This document shows positions 1 through 7,149 of a stretch of 46,700 nt of DNA, in pieces. The DNA lies in the IMG/VR virus record IMGVR_UViG_3300005467_000015, positions 1-46,700 of that record; one strand, given 5' to 3'. Position numbers and translations under genes: made by a program. Within the stretch, counting starts at the first letter, position 1; the number at the start of each line of letters is the position of its first letter. The notes beneath the pieces were generated by a model. That model saw nothing but the letters and a program-made list of their open reading frames with translations, searched no databases and had not been told where the DNA came from. Origin of the DNA: a virus.

Positions 1-766
1 AACGATCTGCCTCAGCTTGGCGCTCAGCCTCGGCTTTCGCTTGCGCTTCACGCTGGGCCTTACCGGCGGCCTCCTGACGGATCAGCTCGTCCCGTTCGGC
101 TTGAGCCTTAATTGCTGCTTCGGCCGCTTCCTTGGCCTCGCGCTCTGCTTGTTCAGCGCGGAATCGGGCCAGTTCAGCCTGTTCAGCGTCATACCCTTGG
201 CGACGAGTGATCGCTCCGCGAATATCGTTCAAGGCGCGCTCTTGAGTAAAAACGGCCTCATCGGTAAATTCCTGCCAAACATCCTTGCTCATGCTGGCAT
301 GGCCAATATCCTTGTACCAATCCTGCGCGTCAGCGATATTCATTGTCTGCCAATCGCGAACACATTCAGCGGCCATTCCCTCCATAGAGCCAAGAGCTTC
401 TTTAATATCAGAAATACGTTTTTCCTCCTTGGCCTCCCACTCTGTCAGAGGCTTGCGCACCTCATCCTGCCAACCTTGCAAGGTAGTTTTCGCATAGTTG
501 CGCGCGCTATCGATAAGGTCGGGGATTTTTTTCTGTTCATCCTTTAACTCCTTGCCGATTTTATCTACGGCAGATTTGACTTGTGCCACTTTGTAGGCTA
601 ATGACGCAATGGCTTCGCGACCTTTCTTTGTGGAAACGTCAGGCTTGTGTTTGTCAATTTCTGCCTTCACCAGATTCAGATAAGGTTCTAACGCCTTGTC
701 AGTAGTGAATACGGCCAGCGCCTTTTCAGGCTCGATAACGATTAATTCATTAAGGTCTTTGCTCAT
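1..766 (-). CDS. N-terminal part of a long coiled-coil phage protein (DUF1351-like), cut by the window end
   Basis: The frame opens at an ATG at 766, just after the stop of the exonuclease gene (TAATATG arrangement), and stays open to base 1. The first ~190 residues are mixed helical. The rest is Ala/Glu/Arg/Gln-rich coiled coil (repeats such as AEAERQAEADR). The minus-strand frame at 46344-46700 has the same composition and supplies a plausible C-terminus, so this is probably one gene split by the linear cut. A direct join would put the frame out and create TGA, so 2 (mod 3) bases must be missing if they are one gene. Such proteins commonly lie beside ERF/exonuclease recombination genes in phages. 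Function unknown; resemblance to DUF1351 is by layout and composition only. Confidence 0.8.
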   Translation of the reverse strand, partial: MSKDLNELIVIEPEKALAVFTTDKALEPYLNLVKAEIDKHKPDVSTKKGREAIASLAYKVAQVKSAVDKIGKELKDEQKKIPDLIDSARNYAKTTLQGWQDEVRKPLTEWEAKEEKRISDIKEALGSMEGMAAECVRDWQTMNIADAQDWYKDIGHASMSKDVWQEFTDEAVFTQERALNDIRGAITRRQGYDAEQAELARFRAEQAEREAKEAAEAAIKAQAERDELIRQEAAGKAQREAQAKAEAERQAEADR

Positions 767-767
767 A

Positions 768-1370
768 TTACCCCACAGAAAAGTTGGTTATTAGCTCTTG
801 CAGTTCTTTGACAAATTCATCAACCGCGCGTTGGATTTCAAATATGAATTTGTCGTCACGATAGACGCGTTTAACAAACAGGTTCTTTGTTTTCAGGCGG
901 CCATCATAGGAGCAGAAATCGCAGAACTCTCGTTCGGATACCCAAAGTTGCCCCTGCACTTGCTGACGATATTCAGGCGGCAGCCGATCATCCAGCCAAT
1001 ACTGCATATGCGTGGTGGTATACGGACATTTAAGTTCGAGCAATCCATTATCACCGACAAGTCCATCGGGTGATGCCGCGATCCACTCGCCCGATTGAAT
1101 GAGTCCGATTTGCTCAACGGCTACATCGTGTTCAAACTCGTAGGATGCGCGTGCCAATGGCTCGAATTCGTGGCCGGCTTCCATGGCTGCATTGCTGTAA
1201 CTGTCCTGGCGCAATCCGGTTAACCGCTCAGCCGCTAGTCTCATCATATACTTATTGCGGGTAATGCCTTTGCCGCCGGCCATTACATCGCTGAAACACG
1301 AAGCAGTCACTCGACCAAGGCGGGCCTGATACCACTCTTCGCTATTTTGTGGCATTCGCAGAATCTGCAT
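768..1370 (-). CDS. YqaJ-type viral recombinase / lambda-exonuclease-like nuclease
   Basis: 200 aa. The protein has the YqaJ/PD-(D/E)XK layout: an N-terminal WYQARLGRVTAS motif (residues ~13-24), GHEFEPLAR (~67-75), ASPDGLVG holding the metal-binding Asp (~98-105), and LELKCP holding the catalytic E-x-K (~110-115). A Gln-rich helix (QQVQGQLWV) follows. Family members are processive 5'-3' double-strand DNA exonucleases that leave 3' tails for an annealing protein. The ERF-family annealing gene lies directly upstream and overlaps it by 29 bp, so the two should form a recombination pair. Length fits the family. Confidence 0.93.
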   Translation of the reverse strand: MQILRMPQNSEEWYQARLGRVTASCFSDVMAGGKGITRNKYMMRLAAERLTGLRQDSYSNAAMEAGHEFEPLARASYEFEHDVAVEQIGLIQSGEWIAASPDGLVGDNGLLELKCPYTTTHMQYWLDDRLPPEYRQQVQGQLWVSEREFCDFCSYDGRLKTKNLFVKRVYRDDKFIFEIQRAVDEFVKELQELITNFSVG

Positions 1371-2133
1371 TCGCTTTCTCCTTTTTCTTGTTGAGCATAT
1401 TAATGGCGCGCTGATAGTGAACGGCGGGCATGGTATCGACGGTTTGTATGCCGAACACGCCCAAGAAGCGCTTTACATCGCTGTCGGTTTCTTGCAGCAA
1501 GCGCTTGATTTCTGCAGCTTGCTCGATAGTAATATTCTGCGCAGGTTCGCTACCTCTGCCGTCATCGTCCTGATCTTCTTCGGCCAATCCGAACGCTGCC
1601 AGCAGTGTCGTTCTTTGCAGATAGGACACGGTAGATTTTTTGGCCTGAATCGTGTTTTTCCCTCCCGATTCATCCGGTGGTCCTGACATGGACACTTGTT
1701 TTTCATGGCCGGAAATATGCGAGACGATGCATGTCACCACGATGGGATTCACGCTGTCTTGTATATTCCAGTCATACGATAATCCGAGTGGCCCGGCGAT
1801 AGGCCCAATGGCCTTGGTGATATTTGATAGGCGCGCATGCCAATATTCCGTCACAGTGCCCGCACGATTGGTAAAATGGACATGCTTATCTTTCAGCACC
1901 TGCGGCGCATTAACCTGAAACCTTGCCATGGCTCCAATATAGGATTTCCTGGATTCCTTAGCCTCCCACTGATCATAAATGGCCACGAGCCTTTCAATCA
2001 TATCCGGGCTGGCATTGCGCTCTATCGCGCTCTGCAGCATAAATGCCGGAGTGCCAGCCAGAGGATTGGCCTCCTGCCGAATCACCGATGCTGGCCCATA
2101 TTGTTCCTGCTCCTGTTCAATCAATTCGCTCAC
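1342..2133 (-). CDS. erf: ERF-family single-strand annealing protein
   Basis: 263 aa from a GTG at 2133. This start has a GGAG 7 nt upstream and sits just after the upstream gene's TGA; a longer frame up to 2211 would overlap that gene. Recognisable ERF features are an N-terminal helix with IYDQWEAKESRKSY, the middle WHARLSNITKAIGPIAGPLGLSYDW segment, SGGKNTIQAKKSTVSYLQR, and the terminal LLAAFGLAEEDQDDDG acidic turn. ERF proteins anneal complementary single strands in phage recombination and genome circularisation. The partner exonuclease is the next gene. The C-terminal ~80 residues are variable, as usual in the family. Confidence 0.92.
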   Translation of the reverse strand: MSELIEQEQEQYGPASVIRQEANPLAGTPAFMLQSAIERNASPDMIERLVAIYDQWEAKESRKSYIGAMARFQVNAPQVLKDKHVHFTNRAGTVTEYWHARLSNITKAIGPIAGPLGLSYDWNIQDSVNPIVVTCIVSHISGHEKQVSMSGPPDESGGKNTIQAKKSTVSYLQRTTLLAAFGLAEEDQDDDGRGSEPAQNITIEQAAEIKRLLQETDSDVKRFLGVFGIQTVDTMPAVHYQRAINMLNKKKEKANADSANATK

Positions 2134-2134
2134 T

Positions 2135-2341
2135 TCATTTCTCCGTAAACAATCTAACGCGGCTGGTTTGCTGCTGAACACACGCATCAATGAGCGCTTG
2201 ACAGTATCCAACCATGCCAGCGCTCGCTAATGGATAGGGAATTACACCTACTGATCGACGATTCGCAATCAACATCGCCGCGTAGTTATAGCCCTGTTTA
2301 ACCAACTCTTCGTCATCCACTTTCACATCTACAGTATTCAT
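2135..2341 (-). CDS. small early phage protein, unknown function
   Basis: 68 aa starting MNTVDVKVDDEELVKQGYN with a good ribosome site (GGAG, from ...cgaaggagtg) before ATG 2341. Nothing catalytic is visible. It sits between a zinc-finger-like protein gene and erf in the leftward operon. Its stop (TGA) is 1 nt from the erf GTG start, suggesting translational coupling. Confidence 0.75.
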   Translation of the reverse strand: MNTVDVKVDDEELVKQGYNYAAMLIANRRSVGVIPYPLASAGMVGYCQALIDACVQQQTSRVRLFTEK

Positions 2342-2358
2342 GACACACTCCTTCGACG

Positions 2359-2736
2359 TTAGTTGGTTTCCTCTAATGCCGCTCTGCCAAGATCAGTAAT
2401 TGTTGCGCGTGTTTTATGCACTGGATTATGTGGGTGATATTCCTCCAGCAATCCGCGCGCAATGAGCTTTCTGATTTGTCCCGGTGCATCATCAATGTAA
2501 ATACCAGGATACATGCCAATGGGTTTGTCGGTGCGCTCCAGCGCCATCTTCAGATGACGCAATTGATTCTTTGCAATAGGCCCGACTTTTCCCGCGCTTA
2601 CTGGCTTTGATATACAACGTTGATCGCGCTTGCAGCTTCTGCAATATCTGGGAACTCCACAGCCTTCACCATCCAGATATACGCCGCATCCTTCGCACAG
2701 AATTCCCTCAAGCATCATGTCCGCTATATCGCCCAT
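2359..2736 (-). CDS. early phage protein with Cys-rich zinc-binding N-terminus
   Basis: 125 aa. Residues ~12-38 contain CEGCG...GCG...CRSCKRD, a likely zinc knuckle. The C-terminal half (RATITDLGRAALEE, LIARGLLEEYHPHNP) has the pattern of a small winged-helix region. I chose ATG 2736 because it overlaps the upstream stop as TGATG; two in-frame GTG codons lie just upstream (2739, 2742). The combination suggests a nucleic-acid-binding protein. Specific function unknown. Confidence 0.75.
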   Translation of the reverse strand: MGDIADMMLEGILCEGCGVYLDGEGCGVPRYCRSCKRDQRCISKPVSAGKVGPIAKNQLRHLKMALERTDKPIGMYPGIYIDDAPGQIRKLIARGLLEEYHPHNPVHKTRATITDLGRAALEETN

Positions 2737-2801
2737 CACCACGCCCCATTAATCAGCACATACACCAAACACCCGGCCACGATGAGCAGCCAGTCTTCCA
2801 T
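2736..2801 (-). CDS. 21-aa single-pass membrane peptide
   Basis: MEDWLLIVAGCLVYVLINGAW: one hydrophobic helix. The start overlaps the preceding peptide's stop (TAATG) and the stop overlaps the next start (TGATG). This tight coupling on both sides is the main support for a real gene. Function unknown. Confidence 0.5.
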   Translation of the reverse strand: MEDWLLIVAGCLVYVLINGAW

Positions 2802-2881
2802 TACAACCCAAGCGCCAACATAGCGCCGATTCCACCGGCAATAATTGCGGCAACAATAAAGCCTTCAATCCACTCGCGCAT
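2801..2881 (-). CDS. 26-aa membrane peptide
   Basis: MREWIEGFIVAAIIAGGIGA... is one Gly/Ala/Ile-rich transmembrane helix after a short charged N-terminus. It overlaps the end of the upstream gene by 17 bp and is coupled to the next peptide through TAATG. Phage early operons often carry such peptides. Function unknown. Confidence 0.5.
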   Translation of the reverse strand: MREWIEGFIVAAIIAGGIGAMLALGL

Positions 2882-3116
2882 TGCGTTTCTCCGATTCGGC
2901 CAACATGGCTTCCGCAATATCGAAAGCGCGTTTGGCGATTTCTATTTCATTGCCGTATGATGAATGGCCTTTGGTTGCATTCTCAACGAGCGGGGCCATT
3001 GCCTTTGCCGCGAAATATTCCAGTTTCGTCAATCCAGATTCTGGCCAAGTGAAATCGCCATTGGGCTGAATAAATCCATTAACTGGAAATGCCGGGCCAC
3101 CATTATTAACGCCCAT
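2865..3116 (-). CDS. small conserved early phage protein (NGGPAFPV type)
   Basis: 83 aa. It begins MGVNNGGPAFPVN, a pattern recurring in many small proteins of tailed phages of Proteobacteria, followed by a helix-rich segment (FAAKAMAPLVENATKG, RAFDIAEAMLAESEKR). ATG 3116 lies inside the upstream gene's last codons, giving an 11-bp overlap, and fits the usual start of this type better than the frame's first ATG at 3131. Function unknown. Confidence 0.75.
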   Translation of the reverse strand: MGVNNGGPAFPVNGFIQPNGDFTWPESGLTKLEYFAAKAMAPLVENATKGHSSYGNEIEIAKRAFDIAEAMLAESEKRNARVD

Positions 3117-3351
3117 TCTCCATCTCCTCAATCGTCATGCCTTTGCAGTAGTTCAGCGCAGCCCGAAGGCGTCTGCAAATCTGTTGTCCATCAAGATCGC
3201 CATCGGCATATATGGTTGCATCGAATATGTCAGCGCTTACATATCCATTTGTAAACTTGTAGTTAAGCAACATATCTTCCATGCCAGCTAGCGGTCCAAT
3301 TTCAACAGGTGTTGATTCCCATTCGGCATCCTTTAGTTTATCGAAGCTCAT
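3106..3351 (-). CDS. small early phage protein, unknown function
   Basis: 81 aa, starting MSFDKLKDAEWESTPVE. ATG 3351 overlaps the stop of the upstream gene. No recognisable domain; the C-terminus (CRRLRAALNYCKGMTIEEME) is helical and charged. Confidence 0.7.
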   Translation of the reverse strand: MSFDKLKDAEWESTPVEIGPLAGMEDMLLNYKFTNGYVSADIFDATIYADGDLDGQQICRRLRAALNYCKGMTIEEMENGR

Positions 3352-3722
3352 TCGCAAAGCTCCTTGATAAAACGCTCGGCGCAGACGCGATACGCACGCT
3401 CTCTGACCGCGTTCATCACGAAACTAACCGGGCTGAGATTGGAGATTCGTCCTTGCACCAGATTGATAGCCACTTGATCAGCTTCGTCATCGGTGATTTC
3501 ATCGAACAGGATTTGTACGAAGTCATCCCAGTAGGGAGAGGTTTGCAACTGTTTCAGGCTCTCCCGCAATCTGCGTTCAGCCATATCGAGATTGGCCTCT
3601 TTTGGCTCCGGTGGATTCACCGGCCGCTCCGGCTCTCTCTGGTAAAACGTAGGCGTTGACTTATTCAGCATGGGTGCAAACATCTCGTTTAGACAGACGG
3701 TTAGAATTTCGGTGGAGTTCAT
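3348..3722 (-). CDS. first gene of the leftward early operon, unknown function
   Basis: 124 aa beginning MNSTEILTVCLNEMF. A GAGG 8 nt upstream supports this start; an in-frame ATG at 3749 would add 9 residues but lacks a ribosome site. The protein is acidic and helical, with a Pro-rich linker (REPERPVNPPEPKE). It is the promoter-proximal gene of the leftward operon, facing the Cro-like gene across a ~120-bp divergent control region. Function unknown. Confidence 0.75.
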   Translation of the reverse strand: MNSTEILTVCLNEMFAPMLNKSTPTFYQREPERPVNPPEPKEANLDMAERRLRESLKQLQTSPYWDDFVQILFDEITDDEADQVAINLVQGRISNLSPVSFVMNAVRERAYRVCAERFIKELCE

Positions 3723-3790
3723 TCCTGCGCCCTCGGTTGTGGTTGCCATGGAAGCAATCCTATATCATGCAACGGCTATGCGCAAGGTGC

Positions 3791-3819
3791 TTGCGGAAAA
3801 TATTTTCATCGTTTAGAAT
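3791..3819 (+). promoter_or_regulatory. sigma70-like promoter for the rightward early operon
   Basis: TTGCGG (3791-3796), a 17-bp spacer and TAGAAT (3814-3819) end 25 bp before the ATG of the Cro-like gene. Position, spacing and the divergent gene layout match a lambdoid pR-like promoter. No promoter of comparable quality is obvious for the leftward gene. Confidence 0.6.
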
Positions 3820-3844
3820 CAGTGCATACAAACGAGGAATAACC

Positions 3845-4030
3845 ATGAAGTCTAAAGAGGTATTCAAACATTTCGGTGGCAAGATGGAGACGGCCAGGGC
3901 TTTAGGAATCAGTCATCAGGCTATCTATAAATGGGGCGCTGATGTTCCTTATATCAGCCAGCTATTAATCCAAGAGCTAACCGATGGAAAGTTTAAGGCC
4001 GACAAACACCCCGCGCTGAGGAATAAGTGA
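3845..4030 (+). CDS. cro: Cro-like repressor
   Basis: 61 aa. It has the P22-type Cro layout: a short N-terminus (MKSKEVFKHFGGKMETARALGIS), then a recognition-type helix (HQAIYKWGADVPYISQLLIQEL), then a basic tail ending HPALRNK. Such proteins bind operators in a divergent early control region and turn down early transcription. It is first behind a sigma70-like promoter, and the opposite strand starts the recombination operon, just as expected for Cro. No cI-like gene is seen on the opposite strand. ATG 3845 has AGGAA upstream. Confidence 0.85.
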   Translation: MKSKEVFKHFGGKMETARALGISHQAIYKWGADVPYISQLLIQELTDGKFKADKHPALRNK

Positions 4031-4197
4031 TGGACTACAAAGAATGGTTTAAAGCACATAATATGATTGATTGTCGCAATGGGTTTATTCCTGAAGAAGA
4101 AGCCCGTTATCAAGCCTTCAAAGCTCGCTTGCAGGCTGAAATTGCTATACAGGCACCTTCTTTAAGGACGCTTGGTATTTTGGTCGATAAGCCATGA
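4030..4197 (+). CDS. 55-aa early protein, unknown
   Basis: MDYKEWFKAHNMIDC... is mostly helical and charged (PEEEARYQAFKARLQAE). Its start overlaps the Cro stop (GTGATG) and its stop overlaps the next gene's ATG. The coupling on both sides supports translation. No known domain. Confidence 0.7.
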   Translation: MDYKEWFKAHNMIDCRNGFIPEEEARYQAFKARLQAEIAIQAPSLRTLGILVDKP

Positions 4198-4400
4198 CTT
4201 TCGGAGAGCGATTAATCATTGCCATGAGTGTTACTGGTATTACTTCTATGGATCTTGCCAAAGCTACCGGCATGGAGCAATCAGCCATTAGTCATATGCG
4301 CTCAGATAATAGATCGCCATCGTTTGAGACGCTTTCTAAAGTATTAAAGGCTATGCCAAATATTGATGCGCGATGGCTAATTCTTGGAGATAAATCATGA
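4194..4400 (+). CDS. XRE-family helix-turn-helix protein
   Basis: 68 aa, a complete small HTH_XRE domain: GERLIIAMSVTG / TSMDLAKATGMEQSAISHMRSDNRSPS / FETLSKVLKAMPNIDARWLILGD. It is a DNA-binding regulator, most similar in layout to stand-alone lambda-repressor-like domains. It follows the Cro-like gene in the same operon and in the same orientation, so it is not a classical divergent CI. It may be a second early regulator. Confidence 0.85.
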   Translation: MTFGERLIIAMSVTGITSMDLAKATGMEQSAISHMRSDNRSPSFETLSKVLKAMPNIDARWLILGDKS

Positions 4401-4738
4401 CCGAGCCATTACATTTATTCTCCAAGATAAGTGTCCATGTAAAAGACGTGTACGATGATATTCTCGAAAGGCCAGTGACTATTATTGATTGGGGAGCAAT
4501 TCAGGAAATTTGCGCAGATTACGAATATCGAATAGCCGCACTAGAGCGCAATAACGAGCTCATGGCCGAGCGCCTGCTAAGCAAAGCTCCTGAAGGCATG
4601 TGGCTGGCGCCATATAATCTTGATGATGAACTTTGCTTAATTGCTGCAGAAGCGCCACGACCTGCAGGCAGGCATTCAATTGTTCGTGAAATGTGGAAGG
4701 CCATGCGTGATAACTATCTATCAAGGACAAAGCCATGA
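4397..4738 (+). CDS. early protein, unknown function
   Basis: 113 aa, overlapping the XRE gene by 4 bp. The centre is a predicted coiled segment (DYEYRIAALERNNELMAERLL). The C-terminus carries HSIVREMWKAMRDNYLSR. No known domain recognised. Confidence 0.7.
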   Translation: MTEPLHLFSKISVHVKDVYDDILERPVTIIDWGAIQEICADYEYRIAALERNNELMAERLLSKAPEGMWLAPYNLDDELCLIAAEAPRPAGRHSIVREMWKAMRDNYLSRTKP

Positions 4739-4941
4739 TTCTAATTTTTGAACTTATACAAGTTCGCATATGTGTTTATCTGCTTAGCGGGTGGCTGGTA
4801 TTCTGGGATTTTATTTCTGCTAAAGATACGAAGCTGCGCAGAGATATTATCGACGTGCAAAACGAATGTGCAGCACTCCACAACCAATATTGTCCGAAAT
4901 GGATTCCAAAAGTGCGTACCTATAAGGAGAAAAGACCATGA
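4735..4941 (+). CDS. single-pass membrane protein
   Basis: 68 aa. The N-terminal ~28 residues form a hydrophobic helix (FELIQVRICVYLLSGWLVFWDF) followed by a charged cytoplasmic or periplasmic tail ending in a Lys/Arg-rich stretch. The start overlaps the previous stop (ATGA). Function unknown. Confidence 0.6.
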   Translation: MILIFELIQVRICVYLLSGWLVFWDFISAKDTKLRRDIIDVQNECAALHNQYCPKWIPKVRTYKEKRP

Positions 4942-5009
4942 TCACCTCCTACCTATTAGCCCTATGGCTTTGGTTCGGATCGTTTGTGATGGAGGTGCTG
5001 CGTGGATGA
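4938..5009 (+). CDS. 23-aa membrane peptide
   Basis: MITSYLLALWLWFGSFVMEV... is one transmembrane helix. The ATG overlaps the upstream TGA (ATGA) and is preceded by AAGGAG, a strong ribosome site. Function unknown. Confidence 0.5.
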   Translation: MITSYLLALWLWFGSFVMEVLRG

Positions 5010-5061
5010 TCTAACTGAAGATGACGCAACACCAGTAACCAGTATTTTTGATTGGGAATAG
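5002..5061 (+). CDS. possible 19-aa acidic peptide
   Basis: GTG-initiated MDDLTEDDATPVTSIFDWE overlaps the end of the membrane peptide (GTGGATGA). It is very short and supported only by the overlap pattern, which recurs in this operon. Confidence 0.25.
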   Translation: MDDLTEDDATPVTSIFDWE

Positions 5062-5071
5062 GAGCAATAGC

Positions 5072-5356
5072 ATGGCGCACGACAAGGTGGATTGGTATAA
5101 AGGTCTCAGTGTTGCATCAGCCAATGCGCTTTTACTGGCCGGTTTTAAAAGCAAGGAGGAAGTGAAAGAGGCATCGTATAATCAGCCCTACAATCTCCTG
5201 AAGATCCCCAATATTGGAAAGACTCGGTTTAAAGAAATATGCGAATGGTGCGACGGGCTTAATTACTCTAAAAACCTGAAATTACTGGCTGCAATCACAT
5301 TGCTGGAAGGCTATGGATATAAAATCACAGAGCCGCCCACCGAGGAGCCATCATGA
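5072..5356 (+). CDS. RNA polymerase alpha-CTD-like helix-hairpin-helix protein
   Basis: 94 aa from ATG 5072, which has AGGAG upstream. Residues ~10-55 read GLSVASANALLLAGFKSKEEV...LLKIPNIGKTRFKEICEW. This is the arrangement of the alpha-subunit C-terminal domain of bacterial RNA polymerase (LSVRSANxLxxAGI... LLxIPNxGxKSLxEI), with two helix-hairpin-helix-like units. The host domain binds UP-element DNA and activators. A free-standing phage copy could bind DNA or compete in transcription control (inference). It lies within the early operon, after membrane peptides. Confidence 0.8.
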   Translation: MAHDKVDWYKGLSVASANALLLAGFKSKEEVKEASYNQPYNLLKIPNIGKTRFKEICEWCDGLNYSKNLKLLAAITLLEGYGYKITEPPTEEPS

Positions 5357-5658
5357 CCGAAGAACTGAAACAACGCGCACTGGATTTGTATAAGCCGCCG
5401 TTTCGACAACGGTTTCTTGGAATTATTGATGCCAATGGCGCCCTAATAGCAGCTATTAATCCAGAGCCATGCTTGCGGACAGAGGTGGCTGAGGCCAATA
5501 AAATTGCTGAAATGATCGCCGAAGCCCTCACCCAATACTGGACTGCTGCTCTGACATTGCGTGGTGGTATCTATAAGTGCAACAAACACGGTGGTTATGG
5601 TTTTGTGCAAGACTGCATTGAATGTCAGCCCGCGACCATCGACAAGGGGGAGGTATGA
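5353..5658 (+). CDS. early phage protein, unknown function
   Basis: 101 aa, overlapping the HhH gene by 4 bp (ATGA). The middle is a helix-rich, Ala-rich region (EANKIAEMIAEALTQYW). The C-terminus has CNKHGGYGFVQDCIEC, a possible C-x-H...C-x2-C metal site. Function unknown. Confidence 0.7.
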   Translation: MTEELKQRALDLYKPPFRQRFLGIIDANGALIAAINPEPCLRTEVAEANKIAEMIAEALTQYWTAALTLRGGIYKCNKHGGYGFVQDCIECQPATIDKGEV

Positions 5659-5792
5659 CCGACGAAGAGCTGGAGCTATTTAGAATAGCCGCATCGCTAT
5701 ATCAAGGCTTGGAGGGCGCCAATGCAGATTACGCCTACAAAAACCTCGTTGATATTGTTAATGACATGCTGGCAAAGAGGGAGGGGGAATAA
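5655..5792 (+). CDS. 45-aa acidic helical protein
   Basis: MTDEELELFRIAASLYQG... overlaps both neighbours (ATGA at the start, TAATG at the end) and has GGGGGAGG before its ATG. Function unknown. Confidence 0.6.
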   Translation: MTDEELELFRIAASLYQGLEGANADYAYKNLVDIVNDMLAKREGE

Positions 5793-6061
5793 TGCACCCG
5801 GATTACATCTACAAGTCCGAAGGCAAATTCTCGGTGAGGGGCAATCCGGTCTATGCCACTCGAAACAATCGTGACTATGCCGATCGGGATGCAATGGGGC
5901 TGGATCTAATCGGACGCTCGGTTGAAATTGATGGCCAGGAATTCCTTGTGAAGGGTGTAGAGAGCTACGCCATTGGTGGCGTATACCGCAAAGGCCGCGA
6001 GATAGCCCTGATGGTGGGCGAACCCCAGATCATCGCCCCAAAGCCCGCTGAGGAGGTTTAA
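5792..6061 (+). CDS. early phage protein, unknown function
   Basis: 89 aa, starting in the previous gene's stop codon. It is beta-rich in the middle (GRSVEIDGQEFLVKGVESYAIGGVYRKGREIALMVG), which looks like a small barrel, and is preceded by RNNRDYADRDAMGLDLIG. No confident family. Confidence 0.65.
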   Translation: MHPDYIYKSEGKFSVRGNPVYATRNNRDYADRDAMGLDLIGRSVEIDGQEFLVKGVESYAIGGVYRKGREIALMVGEPQIIAPKPAEEV

Positions 6062-6065
6062 ACGC

Positions 6066-6260
6066 ATGAAAAGGATTAAGCCAGAAATCGGAGAAGTTCA
6101 TGCCGAATCCAATGGCCACAAATGGTGCATGGTCAAATTCACGCTGACCACTCTCGAGTCCTGCCAAGTCTGCGGAATTGTGCGGCGGAGCGACGACAAG
6201 AATTCACCTTGCAAGGGGCCGGTCAAAATCACTCGTCGTATAGCGCTTGCGCAAGCCTAG
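6066..6260 (+). CDS. small zinc-ribbon-like protein
   Basis: 64 aa. Cysteines in SCQVCGIVRR and a later PCKGPV are consistent with a single zinc site, and HKWCMVKF precedes them. Such mini zinc ribbons are frequent in phage early operons. Function unknown. Confidence 0.65.
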   Translation: MKRIKPEIGEVHAESNGHKWCMVKFTLTTLESCQVCGIVRRSDDKNSPCKGPVKITRRIALAQA

Positions 6261-6308
6261 AATCAACGATCTATTCAAAACAGTAGGATAGAGAGGGTAA
6301 GCCTTAAA

Positions 6309-6509
6309 ATGGTCAGAATCAGGCTAGAGGACCGCATACAGGAGCTGATCGAGCATCATGGTAGTGTCAGGGCTGCAGCTAGAGTGTTGCAGGTCGACCA
6401 TGCTTATCTGTGGCGGCTCAAGGAGGGCGAGAAAGCCGTACCGAGTGATAAGTTACTCAGGAAGATGGGGCTGAAGCGCACCGTTGTTGTGCAATATGAA
6501 CGACTGTAA
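6309..6509 (+). CDS. small helix-turn-helix protein
   Basis: 66 aa. HHGSVRAAARVLQVDHAYLWRLKEGEKAVPSDKLLRKMGLKR is a typical Cro/CI-like or YdaS-like HTH, with the conserved SVRAAARxLxVxxxYLWRLK recognition helix. It is the third small DNA-binding protein in this operon. A ~50-bp gap with GAGAGGG precedes it. Confidence 0.75.
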   Translation: MVRIRLEDRIQELIEHHGSVRAAARVLQVDHAYLWRLKEGEKAVPSDKLLRKMGLKRTVVVQYERL

Positions 6510-6530
6510 TCGACATTTAGAGGGCTTTAT

Positions 6531-6809
6531 ATGTGTAGAATACTTTCCAAAACTGAGCCAATTGCCCGCAAGAAATATGGTTGTGATGCAGCCGACTGGC
6601 TTTTAAATAGTGAAATAATGCCTAGTGAATTGACTTTTACAGAGAGAAAATCGATCGTTCTTGCGCGCCGTAATCGATGGTGCGTTTATCCGGGCGAACG
6701 ATATATTAAGGCTGCACAAATTCAGTGCGGTGAGTTTGTTGTATTTAGGGCAATCCCTGCTATTCATCAACTTTGTCTGAAATATGATCTATACGAAGAT
6801 GTCTGCTGA
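6531..6809 (+). CDS. early phage protein, unknown function
   Basis: 92 aa. The N-terminal pattern IARKKYGCDAADWLL and the middle RNRWCVYPGERYIKAAQIQCGEF resemble a widespread small phage protein type with scattered cysteines. Several usual Cys positions appear lost, so metal binding is doubtful. Confidence 0.65.
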   Translation: MCRILSKTEPIARKKYGCDAADWLLNSEIMPSELTFTERKSIVLARRNRWCVYPGERYIKAAQIQCGEFVVFRAIPAIHQLCLKYDLYEDVC

Positions 6810-6963
6810 ATCCTGGCTCTGTTACCGCTGCCTAACCAACCAAACTAAGGCCCAGATGGTCGACAAGGAGATCAAGGGCTTCTGGTTCAAGGCGTGCCAT
6901 CAGTGTGGCTGCAGGACGTTCTGGGAGGGTGGAAACGTGTTCCAGATACCGCGATGGACGTGA
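6784..6963 (+). CDS. small zinc-ribbon protein
   Basis: 59 aa from ATG 6784, or 54 aa from ATG 6799, which lies inside the overlap with the upstream gene. CYRC (residues ~13-16) and CHQCGC (~38-43) form a four-Cys zinc ribbon. The arrangement resembles the many transcription-factor-like zinc ribbons of phages. Function unknown. Confidence 0.6.
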   Translation: MIYTKMSAESWLCYRCLTNQTKAQMVDKEIKGFWFKACHQCGCRTFWEGGNVFQIPRWT

Positions 6964-7031
6964 TAAGCATCATCAGCATAGCGGGTGTTGCCTGGCTATT
7001 ACTATTATGGATGATCTTCAAGGATTTATAG
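6954..7031 (+). CDS. 25-aa membrane peptide
   Basis: MDVISIISIAGVAWLLLLWM... is one strongly hydrophobic helix ending in a short basic/acidic tail. It overlaps the end of the zinc-ribbon gene and is the last gene of this rightward run before the gene-free stretch. Confidence 0.4.
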   Translation: MDVISIISIAGVAWLLLLWMIFKDL

Positions 7032-7149
7032 CAAGGTTATGGAGTTTAGTGTTTTTCGATAACTTGCCTAAACTTCCTATACATAAGTTAACGGTCGCGC
7101 ATCACCTGCGCGGATTTCTGCCTAAATTATTAATAACTGGTTAATTAAT

